A DNA stretch of 64,000 nt from Euptelea pleiosperma. Its lineage: Eukaryota > Streptophyta > Magnoliopsida > Ranunculales > Eupteleaceae. The DNA is taken from assembly GCA_035048495.1 (NCBI GenBank), contig CM068544.1:11898138-11962137 (forward strand). The letters run 5' to 3'. Below are positions 1-9,864 of the stretch, in pieces (position 1 is the first letter of the stretch; the number at the start of each line of letters is the position of its first letter). Below the pieces are notes generated by a model. It was not told the origin of the DNA, ran no database searches, and saw only the letters and a list, made by a program, of their open reading frames with translations. The position numbers were made by a program, and so were the translations under genes.

Positions 1-2
1 AT

Positions 3-1355
3 GTGCGTCTGCGAGTTTTCCCATTCTCGCTCAAAGACCGAGCCTCAGATTGGCTCTACTCCTTACCCGCTGATTCAATCAGCAGTTGGAAAGAGTTGGT
101 GGGCAAATTCATGTCTAAATTCTACCCCATGACTCGGACCAACCAAATGAAGCAACTCATCCAGGACTTTCGACAAAAGTCCGATGAGAAATTTTTTGAA
201 GCGTGGGATAGATTCCAAGACTACCTGACTAAGTGTCCCCACCATAGCATCGACAAGGGCAATCTTGTCCATGTCTTCTACAAGGGACTTACTGATGAGT
301 CCCGGACCATGGTAGAGTCAATGTGCCAAGGAAAATTCCTGCACCAAACTCCGACCGATGCATACAAATTCTTGGGAGAGTTAGGAGAAAACTCTCAACA
401 TTGGACGACTGACTCAGAGTTTAGTCGAACCACTTCGGTCCAAAGGACAACCAAGGGACATGATGCTACAGCTGATACTGAGCTTCGATCAGTCATTCAA
501 GAGTTGAGCAAGTCAGTCTCGGCACTGGCTGTGTCTGTACAAAAGCCTACTCAACAATCTACCCCAGTCATGCATGTGGGACACGAGAGCCCTATGGAAT
601 CCTGCACCCTCTGTCTGCAACCCTCCCATACTACTGAGCATTGTCCTTTGAATGAAGGGTGGTCTAATCCTCTTCAGGAAGAAGTTTGTGCTTTCAGCAC
701 ATACAAACCACCCACTCAGAACTCGTATAGTCAATCTTATCATCCGGACACGAGAAACCACCCTAACTTTTCTTGGAGGCCTCAGTCTACTCAACCTCAA
801 GCTCAACCTCCGCGTCAACCTCAGGGCATGTATCCCCCTGGGTTCAATCAACCCAATAGGCAATTCAATCAGGGACAATATCAGCAGAATCAGTACCCAT
901 CTACTCAGAACCAGCAGTTCCAACAGGGTCAATACTCTGGACAACAGAGCACATTTCAGAATCAGCAAAGAGTTCCCCAAAACTTTCAGAACCAACAGAT
1001 TGTCCCAACTAATTCTTCCGCCTATAACTATAATGCCCCGACGAGCTCGAGTCGCGAATTGGTGCCTCAGCTCCCTTTAGCTGTTCCCCAACAGTCGGTC
1101 CCCAAATCTGGTATTGAAGACCTTCTAGCTCAACTCATTACTCAGCAACAACAATCTATGCAACGCCTAGAGCAACAGCAACAGCAATCCATGCTTCGTC
1201 TAGAGCAACGTCTAGGTAACTTGGAAGCTGAGAAAGCTAAGGGGATCTTTCCTAGCCAACCCATTGCCAACCCTAAAGGAAATGCCAAAGGGGCAGTATA
1301 TGAGATCGGATCCCAATCTCAAAGCCCGAATGAGAAGTGTCAAGGGGAGGTGTAA
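3..1355 (+). CDS. gag: Gag polyprotein of element 1, N-terminus cut by window edge
   Basis: Structural protein of the retrotransposon, expected to form cytoplasmic virus-like particles and bind element RNA. Residues 1-90 carry the capsid-type Retrotrans_gag pattern (FPFSLKDRASDWL, then WKELVGKFMSKFYP). A CCHC zinc knuckle has ligands C201, C204, H209 and C214. Residues about 230-420 are Gln/Asn/Pro rich, with poly-Gln runs near the end. The frame is open from the window edge, so the first Met is not the real start. It ends at a TAA (1353-1355), and the next ORF continues in the same frame without a gap in homology. The matching codon in element 4 is GAG, so this stop looks like a nonsense change or, less likely, a readthrough site between gag and pol. 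Confidence 0.92.
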   Translation: MRLRVFPFSLKDRASDWLYSLPADSISSWKELVGKFMSKFYPMTRTNQMKQLIQDFRQKSDEKFFEAWDRFQDYLTKCPHHSIDKGNLVHVFYKGLTDESRTMVESMCQGKFLHQTPTDAYKFLGELGENSQHWTTDSEFSRTTSVQRTTKGHDATADTELRSVIQELSKSVSALAVSVQKPTQQSTPVMHVGHESPMESCTLCLQPSHTTEHCPLNEGWSNPLQEEVCAFSTYKPPTQNSYSQSYHPDTRNHPNFSWRPQSTQPQAQPPRQPQGMYPPGFNQPNRQFNQGQYQQNQYPSTQNQQFQQGQYSGQQSTFQNQQRVPQNFQNQQIVPTNSSAYNYNAPTSSSRELVPQLPLAVPQQSVPKSGIEDLLAQLITQQQQSMQRLEQQQQQSMLRLEQRLGNLEAEKAKGIFPSQPIANPKGNAKGAVYEIGSQSQSPNEKCQGEV

Positions 1356-1385
1356 GCTGTAACCACCCTACGATCTGGAAAAACT

Positions 1386-2588
1386 GTGGACATGGGAGTC
1401 CAACCACCACCGGTGCCATCTCCGGCACCCATCACTGGCACAGAGGAAACTAGTCCTAATCCTACCTCTGCTTCTTCTACCTCTGCACCAACATCAGATA
1501 TCCCTGTGCAGAAATCTAAGGCTAAAGACAAATCCATTTGTCGAGTAAAGCCTCCTTTCCCGGACAGACTTGTCCAAGATAAGCGGGATCAGCAATTCTC
1601 TGAGATCTTAGATGTCTTTAAAGACGTCCAGATCAATATCCCATTCCTTTCTGCTATCAAGCAAATCCCCTCCTATGCCAAATTCCTCAAGGACTTGTGC
1701 ACAGTTAAGCGGCGTACGCATGTACCCAAAGCTGCCTTCTTGGCCGAAAAAGCTACTGCGTTCATTCAACGCAACAGTGTGATCAAACACAAGGATCCAG
1801 GTAGCCCAACTGTCCAATGTGAAATTGGCGACAACTTTAGCTGCACTGCCTTGCTAGATTTAGGGGCTAGCGTCAACCTCATACCATTCTCGGTATATCA
1901 GCAGTTAGGACTGAAAGATATGAAGCCTACCAATGTCACCCTAAAATTGGCTGATCAGTCCATCAAGATTCCAAGAGGAATCATTGAGGATGTCCTAGTA
2001 AAAGTTGCTGACTTTTATTATCCTGTGGACTTTATCATTCTAGACACCGAGCCGTGTCAGGATAACCGCATTTCGGTCATCTTAGGCCGTCCATTCCTTG
2101 CCACCGCGAACGCACACATCGGGTGCCGGGACGGAAACATATCCATTGCTTTCGGTAACCTCAAAGCTGAGGTCAACATCTTTCGTTTAATGCAACAAGA
2201 TGCCGATCGCGAAGTGACCGATGAAATGTGTGTCGTTGAGAGTCTAATCCCGGACTCCACCGAAGATATTCTTAAGCAGTGTCTAGAACACTTTGGAGCT
2301 GACTTTGCAACAGAGTCAGCTATTTCTGATCTCAATGATCTTTTGGAGACTGCTCCACTGATAGAGATCCCCGCTCCACTCATCGAGTTCGAGCCTCTGA
2401 TAACCATGGCCAGAGAACCCATCCTTCCTTTACCTACTGAAGTCAAACCTCTTCAATCCGTGTCTTCTGTGACACCTATTTCTACTCCATCTGCTCCAAT
2501 GTTGGAGCTTAAGCCTCTTCCCACAGATCTTTCCTATGCCTATCTTGGTCCTAAGGAAATGATATTCGCTCAAAAGTGCTTATTTTAA
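1386..2588 (+). CDS. pro: Protease region of the element 1 polyprotein, interrupted by a solo LTR
   Basis: Retropepsin-type aspartic protease that would cleave the gag-pol polyprotein. The catalytic motif reads LLDLGASVNLIP with Asp at 1857-1859, and a VILGRPFLATA segment near 2077 fits the second conserved block of retropepsins. A Pro/Ser/Thr-rich linker comes before it and an acidic linker after it. The frame is that of gag, so 1356-1385 also belongs to the polyprotein; 1386 is not a firm start. Element coding ends at 2559. The last ten codons (2560-2588) are read from the inserted LTR. The frame resumes at 5086 after the insertion, so protease and RT were one ORF before it. Confidence 0.9.
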   Translation: MDMGVQPPPVPSPAPITGTEETSPNPTSASSTSAPTSDIPVQKSKAKDKSICRVKPPFPDRLVQDKRDQQFSEILDVFKDVQINIPFLSAIKQIPSYAKFLKDLCTVKRRTHVPKAAFLAEKATAFIQRNSVIKHKDPGSPTVQCEIGDNFSCTALLDLGASVNLIPFSVYQQLGLKDMKPTNVTLKLADQSIKIPRGIIEDVLVKVADFYYPVDFIILDTEPCQDNRISVILGRPFLATANAHIGCRDGNISIAFGNLKAEVNIFRLMQQDADREVTDEMCVVESLIPDSTEDILKQCLEHFGADFATESAISDLNDLLETAPLIEIPAPLIEFEPLITMAREPILPLPTEVKPLQSVSSVTPISTPSAPMLELKPLPTDLSYAYLGPKEMIFAQKCLF

Positions 2589-2999
2589 GCACTTATCCTG
2601 TTAGCGTTATCGCACTCTCCTACGTAAAACTGCTCTAATTATCCACTTTTCTACGTAAGAGTCTATCTCATTGCGTAAAACACACTTTTCTGGACGAAAT
2701 GGTATATTTGCATGCATTAAACACATTTTCGGAAGTCTAAATATTAAGCCGTTCTGATTACGCGCTTCTTCTGTCGCAGGACACCCCGATGGGACGATTT
2801 TCGAGACTTGTGGGCCCAAATCGATCATGAAAGCTCATTATCAAAGCTTAACAAGCCCACATGCTATAACTAGAAGATATGGGCCAAATATGGGCTGAAT
2901 AAGAGGACCAAAAAGTCGGCCCAAAGAACGAAGAGAGTAGGAGAGCCAATGACCAAGAGACGGACCAAAGCGTTTAAAGCCACATGAGTCAGCAAAGAA

Positions 3000-3079
3000 T
3001 GATGGTCGACTCTACTGGAGAAGCGTGAGGATGGTCACAGTGAAGAACAGGGTTCCAGACCCTCCGCCAGTGCTTTTTT
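3000..3079 (+). promoter_or_regulatory. tRNA-like module (putative Pol III box A/box B) in LTR U3
   Basis: A box A-like CGACTCTACTGG starts at 3007 and a box B-like GGTTCCAGACC at 3051. They are 44 nt apart, the spacing inside a tRNA gene. A T6 run (3074-3079) follows where a Pol III terminator would sit. This copy is diverged at box A. Better preserved copies are at 10321-10392 and 31300-31370. Sequence pattern only; transcription is not shown. Confidence 0.5.
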
Positions 3080-3555
3080 CCATTTTTTTTGATACTTTTT
3101 CTCTCATCTCTCCTTATTCTCTCTCTCTCTTCATCTCTCGATCCTCGAATCTACTGACCTAACCCCAGAACTCCTGCCTATTAGCTCTATCTCATCTCCC
3201 TTAGCTTTCTGACCGTTGGATCTTCCATCGGACCGTTCGATCTTCAATCAGACCGTTGGATCTCTCTAGATCCGTCGATCTACCAATCTGAGTCCCAATC
3301 AAGTCACCATCCATCCGATCGCCATCAGACTGTCTGCCACATCATTCTGTGAGATGATGGACATCATCAACCCATGAGGGCCAATAGCCGGGCCCATCTT
3401 CATCGACCCGCTGACCGACCAGTTAGTGGACCCCGCAAATTTCAAAAATAATTTTAATTAAATGGGGGGTCCACTAATTGGGGAGATTCCCCATAGAAAA
3501 GTAGGTTTTTACTTAAAAAAAAAAAAAAAAAAATATTTTTTATTTTCAAAAAATA

Positions 3556-3592
3556 CCCTATTTCCATTAATGGAAATAGGGAGCTTTATAAG
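3556..3592 (+). promoter_or_regulatory. LTR core promoter: 26-bp palindrome with CArG core, then TATA box
   Basis: Positions 3556-3581 are a perfect inverted repeat centred on CCATTAATGG, which fits the MADS-domain CArG consensus CC(A/T)6GG. TTTATAAG follows at 3585-3592. A second short palindrome, GGGTTCGTTCGAACCC, lies about 15 nt downstream near the expected transcription start. The same block recurs in every LTR that reaches this point, for example on the minus strand near 12230, 23410 and 28840, and on the plus strand near 39461. Confidence 0.65.
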
Positions 3593-5085
3593 AGGAGGGA
3601 GAAGGGTTCGTTCGAACCCTAATCCCCCTCCCATCTCTTTCTCTCCTCTCCAAAATCATTTTCAAACAATTTCCTATCATTCTTCTCCTTCTTTTTCTTC
3701 TTTCTTTTTCTCCTCCTCTTCATCTTCTTCATGTCTTCGCCGGAGTTGCCTGCAACTTCGGCCGTCTGGTGAGGCCTCCTCCTCTTCTTCTTCTTCTTCT
3801 TCTTCTTCCTCTTCCGCTTCCTCTTCTGCTCCTTCCTCTTTGCTTCTGTGTGCAGCACGTCCTCCTTCCTCTTTGCTGCTGTGTGCAGCTCGTCTTCCAT
3901 CATTCCTTCACCGCCTGAACCAGTCCGTCAACCACCGCCTGCCTCCACCCTTTTCAATCCGTGAGCTCCTCTCATCTCCGCCCAGCACCCTCCTTGGACT
4001 GCTGCCCATCTCCACCACCGTGTGCAACTCCTCAAACTGCCAACCACACACCACTACCGTCGAAGTTGCGGGTTCACCTTCCACTACCGCCCTCACCGGA
4101 GTTGCGCCTGCAACTCCGGTCGTTCGTGCCACACCTGCAGGACCTCTCTACTCTCCACGATCTCTCCACCTTCTCCTCCTAAACCGCCCATCTTCCCTTG
4201 GGATAGACGGTGGCTGTTCTTCCAACAGCCACCATCGTTTCATCCCCTTCTCTCTCCCAAAAACGAAAAAAAAAAAAAAAAAAAAAAAAAACCAAAAGAA
4301 GAGGAGAAGAGGAAAGAAAGGATGTACCTGTGCGCTCCACCTCCTTCCACAACCACCGAATCTTGCTGCTAAGTGCAGCAAGCAAACGCCACCCTACAGC
4401 ACTACTCCACCTCCATTAACACCGGTGACCGCCTCACGAACCAGCAAATGTCCACGCCCTCTTTACGGTAAGTCCTTGACAGTTCTGACGGTTTCCTCTC
4501 AAGTCCGGCCTGCAACACGCCGGAAACCACCGTTGAACCAGCAGATCCACACAAGTTGCAGCCCTCCTTCGTCCCTCCATCATTACCACCATCAATGCAA
4601 CCTCAAAGGCTTCACCATCTTGTTGGCTCCACCCACAATCTCCACTCCATCAATGATCGAGTCAATGGCCGAGTCCTCCTCTCACTTGGCTGATCTCATT
4701 GCTACAACTCTCGGTAAGTGTGAAAGGTAAAACCTTCATTCTTCTCTCTCTAGTTTCTCTCTCTCAAAACCCCTTTCTCTCTCTACATCCCTCTCTTATT
4801 AAAATGCTTTCTAGTTTAGTTATTTTGTTAGATTTTTGCTGTAAAAGACAATTTTGATTGAATGAAGTTGATTTAAATAAAATTATGTTCCATTCTCTAT
4901 AAATTTCCCGTCATTTTATGTCATTATTGCGCTAATCCGACTAATCCCGAGTGCGGATCGACATCCGACACGAGCCACTGTGCAAAATTGCTCATTCTAC
5001 AAGTTAAATGTCTCGGATAAATTAAAAATGTGTTGAAGTTAGGGTTTCCGTAACCAACGACGCGGAAAAATCCTATTATCAGGAA

Positions 5086-7935
5086 ACCTACCCTGTCATT
5101 ATTGCTTCCGCTCTGTCTGCGAGTGAACGTAAGAAACTTCTTGAGCTGCTCAACGAGCACAAATCTGCGATAGGTTGGACTATAGATGATATTCGTGGCA
5201 TAGACCCCTCGGTGTGCCAACATCACATCTATCTCGAGGATGAATCCAAAACCTCTCGAGAACACCAGAGGAGGTTGAACCCCGTCTTGAAGGATGTAGT
5301 CCGGGATGAGGTCCTTAAACTGTTAGATGCGGGTATCATTTATCCCATCTCCGATAGCAAATGGGTGAGTCCTATTCATGTCGTCCCTAAAAAGGCAGGA
5401 TTCACAGTTGTGGAAAATGAGAACAAGGAAATGGTAACCCAGCGCCTGAAGAAAGGGTGGAGAGTCTGCATCGATTACCGACGACTCAACACCAACACTA
5501 GGAAGGACCATTTTCCTTTACCCTTCATAGACCAGATGTTGGAGAGACTAGCAGGTCATTCCTATTACTGCTTCCTTGATGGTTACTCAGGGTATAATCA
5601 AATACCCATCACCCCTGAGGATCACGAGAAGACAACTTTCACCTGTCCCTTTGGCACTTTTGCCTACAAGCGCATGCCCTTTGGCCTCTGCAATGCACCC
5701 GCGACCTTTCAAAGGTGTATGATGAGCATATTCTCTGACATGGTGGAAAAATTCCTCGAAGTCTTTATGGACGACTTCTCAGTCTTTGGGTCATCCTTTG
5801 ATGACTGTCTGAACCATCTAGGGCTGGTACTTCAACGCTGTCAGGACAAGCGACTTGTCCTCAATTGGGAGAAATGCCACTTCATGGTGAAGAAGGGCAT
5901 TGTTCTGGGACATGTCATTTCCCATCAGGGCATTGAGGTCGACAAAGCTAAAATCGATATCATCTCGACCTTGCCCATTCCTAAGTCCGTACGTGACATC
6001 CGATCCTTTTTGGGACACGGAGGATTCTATAGGCGATTCATCAAAGACTTCTCTCAAATCGCTCGACCTCTGTCCCATCTTCTGGCTAAAGATAGTCCTT
6101 TCGACTTTAATGCTGACTGTGTCAAGGCATTTGAGCGTCTCAAATCTGAGCTCACTACTGCGCCCATTATCCGTCCCCCGGACTGGACTCTACCTTTCGA
6201 GGTAATGTGCGATGCTTCTGACTACGCGTTAGGAGCCGTTCTAGGGCAGAGAGTTGACAAAAGGTCACACGTGATCTACTACGCGAGCAAAACTCTTAAC
6301 TCTGCCCAAATGAATTACTCCACCACTGAGAAAGAACTCCTGGCGGTAGTCTTCGCCCTTGATAAATTTCGTCAGTACCTCTTAGCCACTAAGGTGGTTG
6401 TGTACACTGATCATGCAGCCCTTCGTTATCTCATGTCGAAAAAGGAAACCAAGCCTCGATTAATTCGATGGATTCTCTTACTGCAGGAATTCGACCTCGA
6501 GATTAAGGATGAGAAAGGAACTGAGAATGTAGTGGCTGATCACTTGTCTAGACTGACTTTAGAGTCATCCTTCGACACACAACCCATCCCTGAAACCTTT
6601 CCAGACGAACAACTATTCGCCATCTCTGTTAATCCTTGGTATGCTGACATTGTCAACTACCTTGTCACCGAAGAAATGCCTTCCCACTGGTCAAAACAGG
6701 ACAAAAGCCAATTCCTAGCAAGAGTTAAGTACTACTCTTGGGATGACCCTTATTTGTATAAATACTGTCCTGACCAGATCATTCGTCTCTGTGTCCCTGA
6801 GTCGGACCAACTCAATATCTTGTCCTCATGTCATGACCAACCTTGTGGTGGTCATTTCAGCACTAAGAAGACTGCAGAAAAAGTTCTGCAATGCGGATTC
6901 TACTGGCCTACACTATTTAAAGATGCCCATATCTATAGCAAAACCTGTCCTAATTGCCAGCATCTAGGCCGCATCTCCCAGAGGAACATGATGCCCCTCA
7001 CTCCCATCCAGGTCGATGAGATATTTGACACCTGGGGCATCGACTTCATGGGCCCCTTTCCCATTTCCTATGGTTTTGAGTACATTCTCCTTGCGGTAGA
7101 CTATGTATCCAAATGGATAGAAGCCATTCCCACCAAGACCAATGACCACAAAGTGGTGGTCAAATTCCTAAAGGAGTTCATCTTCGCTCGATTCGGTGCC
7201 CCTAAGGCCATCATTAGTGATGGGGGCACCCATTTCTGCAATAAGATATTCGAGAACTTAATGAAGAAGTATGGGGTAACCCACAAGGTTGCCCTAGCTT
7301 ATCATCCGCAGACTAGTGGTCAAGTAGAGGTCTCTAATCGTCAGATCAAGCAGATCTTGGAGAAGACAGTCAATACCACACGTAAAGACTGGTCTACTCG
7401 TCTCACTGATGCTTTATGGGCATACAGAACCGCCTACAAGACCCCACTCAATATGTCTCCCTATCGTCTCGTCTTTGGGAAACCCTGTCATCTACCGGTA
7501 GAGATTGAACATCGTGCTCTGTGGGCCATTAAGAAGCTCAACTTCGACCTCGACTCTGCAGGGGAAGAGCGAAAACTTCAAATGAATGAGTTAGAAGAAC
7601 TCAGAAATGATGCCTACAACTTGTCCAAGAATTACAAAGCCAAAATGAAGTGGATACATGACAAGAGCATCCTCAGGAAAGAGTTCCAGCCAGGACAGAA
7701 GGTCCTTCTTTATAATTCTCGTCTCCATCTCTTCCCTGGGAAACTGAAATCTAGGTGGACCGGTCCGTATACGGTCACCGCAGTCACACCCTTTGGGGCA
7801 ATCACTATTGAGGATCCCAAGGATCACTCCTCATTCCAGGTCAATGGTCAGCGTCTTAAGCAATTCCATGAACTTGATGTGTCGTTCATTCAGACTTTTG
7901 AAATTGATCTCATCGATCCTGTTTATGTCGACTGA
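5086..7935 (+). CDS. pol: Reverse transcriptase, RNase H and integrase of element 1
   Basis: Copies element RNA to DNA and integrates it. The frame is open from the edge of the inserted LTR (5086), so 5086 is a break point, not a start; the first Met codon is at 5230 or later. Numbering from 5086, RT shows [20 protein letters not shown] and the catalytic FMDD at residue 227. RNase H starts with [12 protein letters not shown] (Asp 376) and includes [10 protein letters not shown] and ADHLSRL. Integrase has an HHCC finger from His583 and catalytic Asp653, Asp712 and Glu748, the usual D-58-D-35-E spacing. The C-terminal part ends in VNGQRLKQF. No frameshift or stop is visible over 950 codons, so the element is young or was recently active. 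Confidence 0.95.
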   Translation, partial: TYPVIIASALSASERKKLLELLNEHKSAIGWTIDDIRGIDPSVCQHHIYLEDESKTSREHQRRLNPVLKDVVRDEVLKLLDAGIIYPISDSKWVSPIHVVPKKAGFTVVENENKEMVTQRLKKGWRVCIDYRRLNTNTRKDHFPLPFIDQMLERLAGHSYYCFLDGYSGYNQIPITPEDHEKTTFTCPFGTFAYKRMPFGLCNAPATFQRCMMSIFSDMVEKFLEVFMDDFSVFGSSFDDCLNHLGLVLQRCQDKRLVLNWEKCHFMVKKGIVLGHVISHQGIEVDKAKIDIISTLPIPKSVRDIRSFLGHGGFYRRFIKDFSQIARPLSHLLAKDSPFDFNADCVKAFERLKSELTTAPIIRPPDWTLPFEVMCDASDYALGAVLGQRVDKRSHVIYYASKTLNSAQMNYSTTEKELLAVVFALDKFRQYLLATKVVVYTDHAALRYLMSKKETKPRLIRWILLLQEFDLEIKDEKGTENVVADHLSRLTLESSFDTQPIPETFPDEQLFAISVNPWYADIVNYLVTEEMPSHWSKQDKSQFLARVKYYSWDDPYLYKYCPDQIIRLCVPESDQLNILSSCHDQPCGGHFSTKKTAEKVLQCGFYWPTLFKDAHIYSKTCPNCQHLGRISQRNMMPLTPIQVDEIFDTWGIDFMGPFPISYGFEYILLAVDYVSKWIEAIPTKTNDHKVVVKFLKEFIFARFGAPKAIISDGGTHFCNKIFENLMKKYGVTHKVALAYHPQTSGQVEVSNRQIKQILEKTVNTTRKDWSTRLTDALWAYRTAYKTPLNMSPYRLVFGKPCHLPVEIEHRALWAIKKLNFDLDSAGEERKLQMNELEELRNDAYNLSKNYKAKMKWIHDKSILRKEFQPGQKVLLYNSRLHLFPGKLKSRWTGPYTVTAVTPFGAITIEDPKDHSSFQVNGQRLKQFHELDVSFIQTFEIDLIDPVYVD

Positions 7936-7969
7936 TGATCCACTCAGTCTCCTGTGCTCCAACTTGGTT

Positions 7970-7988
7970 GGGGGTGCCTGTCACCCCC
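7970..7988 (+). other. Conserved G5/C5 hairpin just behind the pol stop codon
   Basis: GGGGGTG, loop CCTGT, CACCCCC, 35 nt after the stop. The same structure is at 47202-47220 (loop AATTT) and, with the inner pair changed from G-C to A-T, at 52393-52413 (GGGGGTA ... TACCCCC). GTCTGGCTGAAGAC follows in all three. It may be an RNA element for export, packaging or 3' processing; the function is unknown. Confidence 0.65.
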
Positions 7989-9852
7989 GTCATGTCTGGC
8001 TGAAGACGTAAAACTTAGCGCTTTCGGAAAGGCAATTCCGGTATTCCTAGAGTACATGAGTCTCATGCATTTGTTATTACTGTTATATCTCTGGAAATGC
8101 AGGTACATTCATTCTTCCGATCATCAGGTACCACACACTGTCGAGTTTCTGCCGATTTGGTAACATCCTTCCTGAATCTTTGCATCATCATCATTGATTT
8201 GTTATCATTTTATGTCCCGATCATGAGCACCGAGGACGGTGCTGTATTTTGGTTGGGGGTGGGTATTTACCAAAACTCATGTCTTCATTTTGAAAAAAAA
8301 AAAAATAAAAAAAAATAAAAAAAAAAGGTTTTTGGGGTGATTTCCGATGTTCTCCAAAAGTTTTCTAGAATTTCAAAAATGTGTCAAATACCCTGACTTT
8401 GATTAGCTAAAAAAAACCTCCGTTAAGTCAGTATTGAGGATGTCAATTTTTGGTTAAAGTTAGCGTTGAGTCAATTCAAGCATGACTACAGCAGGTTTGA
8501 AAACTCAGAAAAACTCAGATTTGGCACAATTGTACACTATCAACATCAGAGTCATCCTAAGTTTTGAAACTCTAGAGATCCTGTGAGAATAATTGTGGAG
8601 ACCTAACCCAGCGAGCTTTCGAACCTTTAATCATTTCGGAGAGTTATACAATAATCCTGAGTCACAAGATGACTCACTATTCTTCATGCCCGCAATATTC
8701 GTTGAGAGATCTCATTATCTTTTGCTTCGATCATAAAACTCGGAACGACATCAACATTGGATTACTACGACAGAACATTCTCTATATCCAGTCAAAACAG
8801 TATACATGATAGTGCAAACCCTAAAAAATGATTTAGGCCATTTTTCTGAACCATTCAGCCTTTTTACTCACCTGAATTATACTTCACTAGAAACCCCTTG
8901 AACCTTTCTATAAAAGCCTTTTATTTGCAAACCCATCAACCTAAAATCCAGTCCAGCTACGAAACATGACTGGCTACCCTTATTTTGAGATGGACAAAAG
9001 AATAACTGATGTGGGTGTACCGTGAAAAGAAAAGTAAAGAAGAAGAATCAAAAGGAAAAGAAAGTGGTTCAAGCTGAAAACAAAATATGAAAAGAAAGTA
9101 TGAAGAAGAGCTGAAAAGAAATTGAGCAGTCTCAGAAATATCAAGAAAAAGAGAAAAATACGAAAAAAGGAAAAAGAACCAGATAATGGTGTTACGTCGC
9201 AGGAAAAATTCAAGAAAATGGCAATATCCTCTCAAAATCTTTGAAATCCTGTATTCCTTTATCTCTCTACACCTGACCTAAGCCTCATTACAACCCAGGA
9301 AAGTCCTACTTGATTCTAGGATGGCACGATCATAAAATGTGGAGATTGGAGAAAGAGAAGCTATAGAGTTTGATCTAACATTCCCGAGTGAAGTGGTATT
9401 CCAATCATGAGATCTTCTTCTGTTAAAGATGTCCTTTCTTCAAATAATACATATGTGAGATCTTTGCTTTCATATATCAATACATCTCCTCACATATAAA
9501 TTGAGAGAAAAGAAGAAAACCCTTCTTGTGTGATTCTATTCTGAGTGCTAAACGTGTGAGATTTGAGGTCGAGGCATAAAAACTTAGAGGTGATCTAGAA
9601 ATCTTTACTGTCAGATGATGAGAATGTTGAGCACACACACACGCAGAGTCTGACTATTCTGGGTCATGATTATCAGTCTGTAGTCTTGCAAATACTTTCC
9701 AACTCTTCGCTAGCATGTAACTATTTTTGCATCCATTCAATGATTTGACGAACGGTGTTTTCCCGGAGCTAATATGAAAAAGTGTGCAGCATGTGTAGAG
9801 CCCTTTTAAGCTCATTTATTTCGCACTAATTGCCAAGGATTGGCAATATGCT

Positions 9853-9864
9853 GGTTGGGGGTTG
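9853..9864 (+). other. Polypurine tract of element 1
   Basis: GGTTGGGGGTTG lies directly before the LTR start TGATATTCGC at 9865. It is the expected plus-strand primer site for reverse transcription. Equivalent sites precede the LTRs at 49084 and 61645. Confidence 0.75.

Larger units (their letters stand above)
2560..5081 (+). mobile_element. Solo LTR, TSD GGAAA, splits protease from RT
   Basis: Starts TGATATTCGCTC and ends CGGAAAAATCCTATTATCA. It is flanked by GGAAA at 2555-2559 and 5082-5086, a perfect 5-bp duplication as made by gypsy integrases. At 2522 bp it has one LTR's worth of sequence and no internal region, so LTR-LTR recombination has removed the rest. It serves as the reference copy for this window: tRNA-like module 3000-3079, U3 direct repeats 3208-3265, CArG palindrome and TATA 3556-3592, CCGGAGTTGC hairpins 3740-3761 and 4095-4120, splice donor 4714, U5 hairpin 4951-4971. 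The long ORF 3462-4730 is low-complexity Ser/Pro reading of CTT runs, not a gene. Confidence 0.95.
7936..9864 (+). other. 3' non-coding region of element 1 (no env gene)
   Basis: Lies between the pol stop and the 3' LTR. A GGTTGGGGGT box occurs three times (about 7966, 8249 and 9853). The first is part of a hairpin (7970-7988), the last is the polypurine tract. Purine-rich AAAGAAAAG stretches fill about 9000-9200. A short frame from about 8666 resembles the small ORFs at 47936 and 53078 but stops after about 47 codons. I see no envelope-like ORF with a signal peptide or membrane anchor. Confidence 0.8.

Noticed and set aside
3462..4730. 422-codon ORF in a solo LTR
   Set aside because: Ser/Pro/Lys low-complexity reading of CTT, poly-A and C-rich runs; frame not kept in other LTR copies.
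7936..9864. Envelope-like gene expected in some Athila elements
   Set aside because: No ORF above about 90 codons with signal peptide or transmembrane segment in this region or in 47167-49083.
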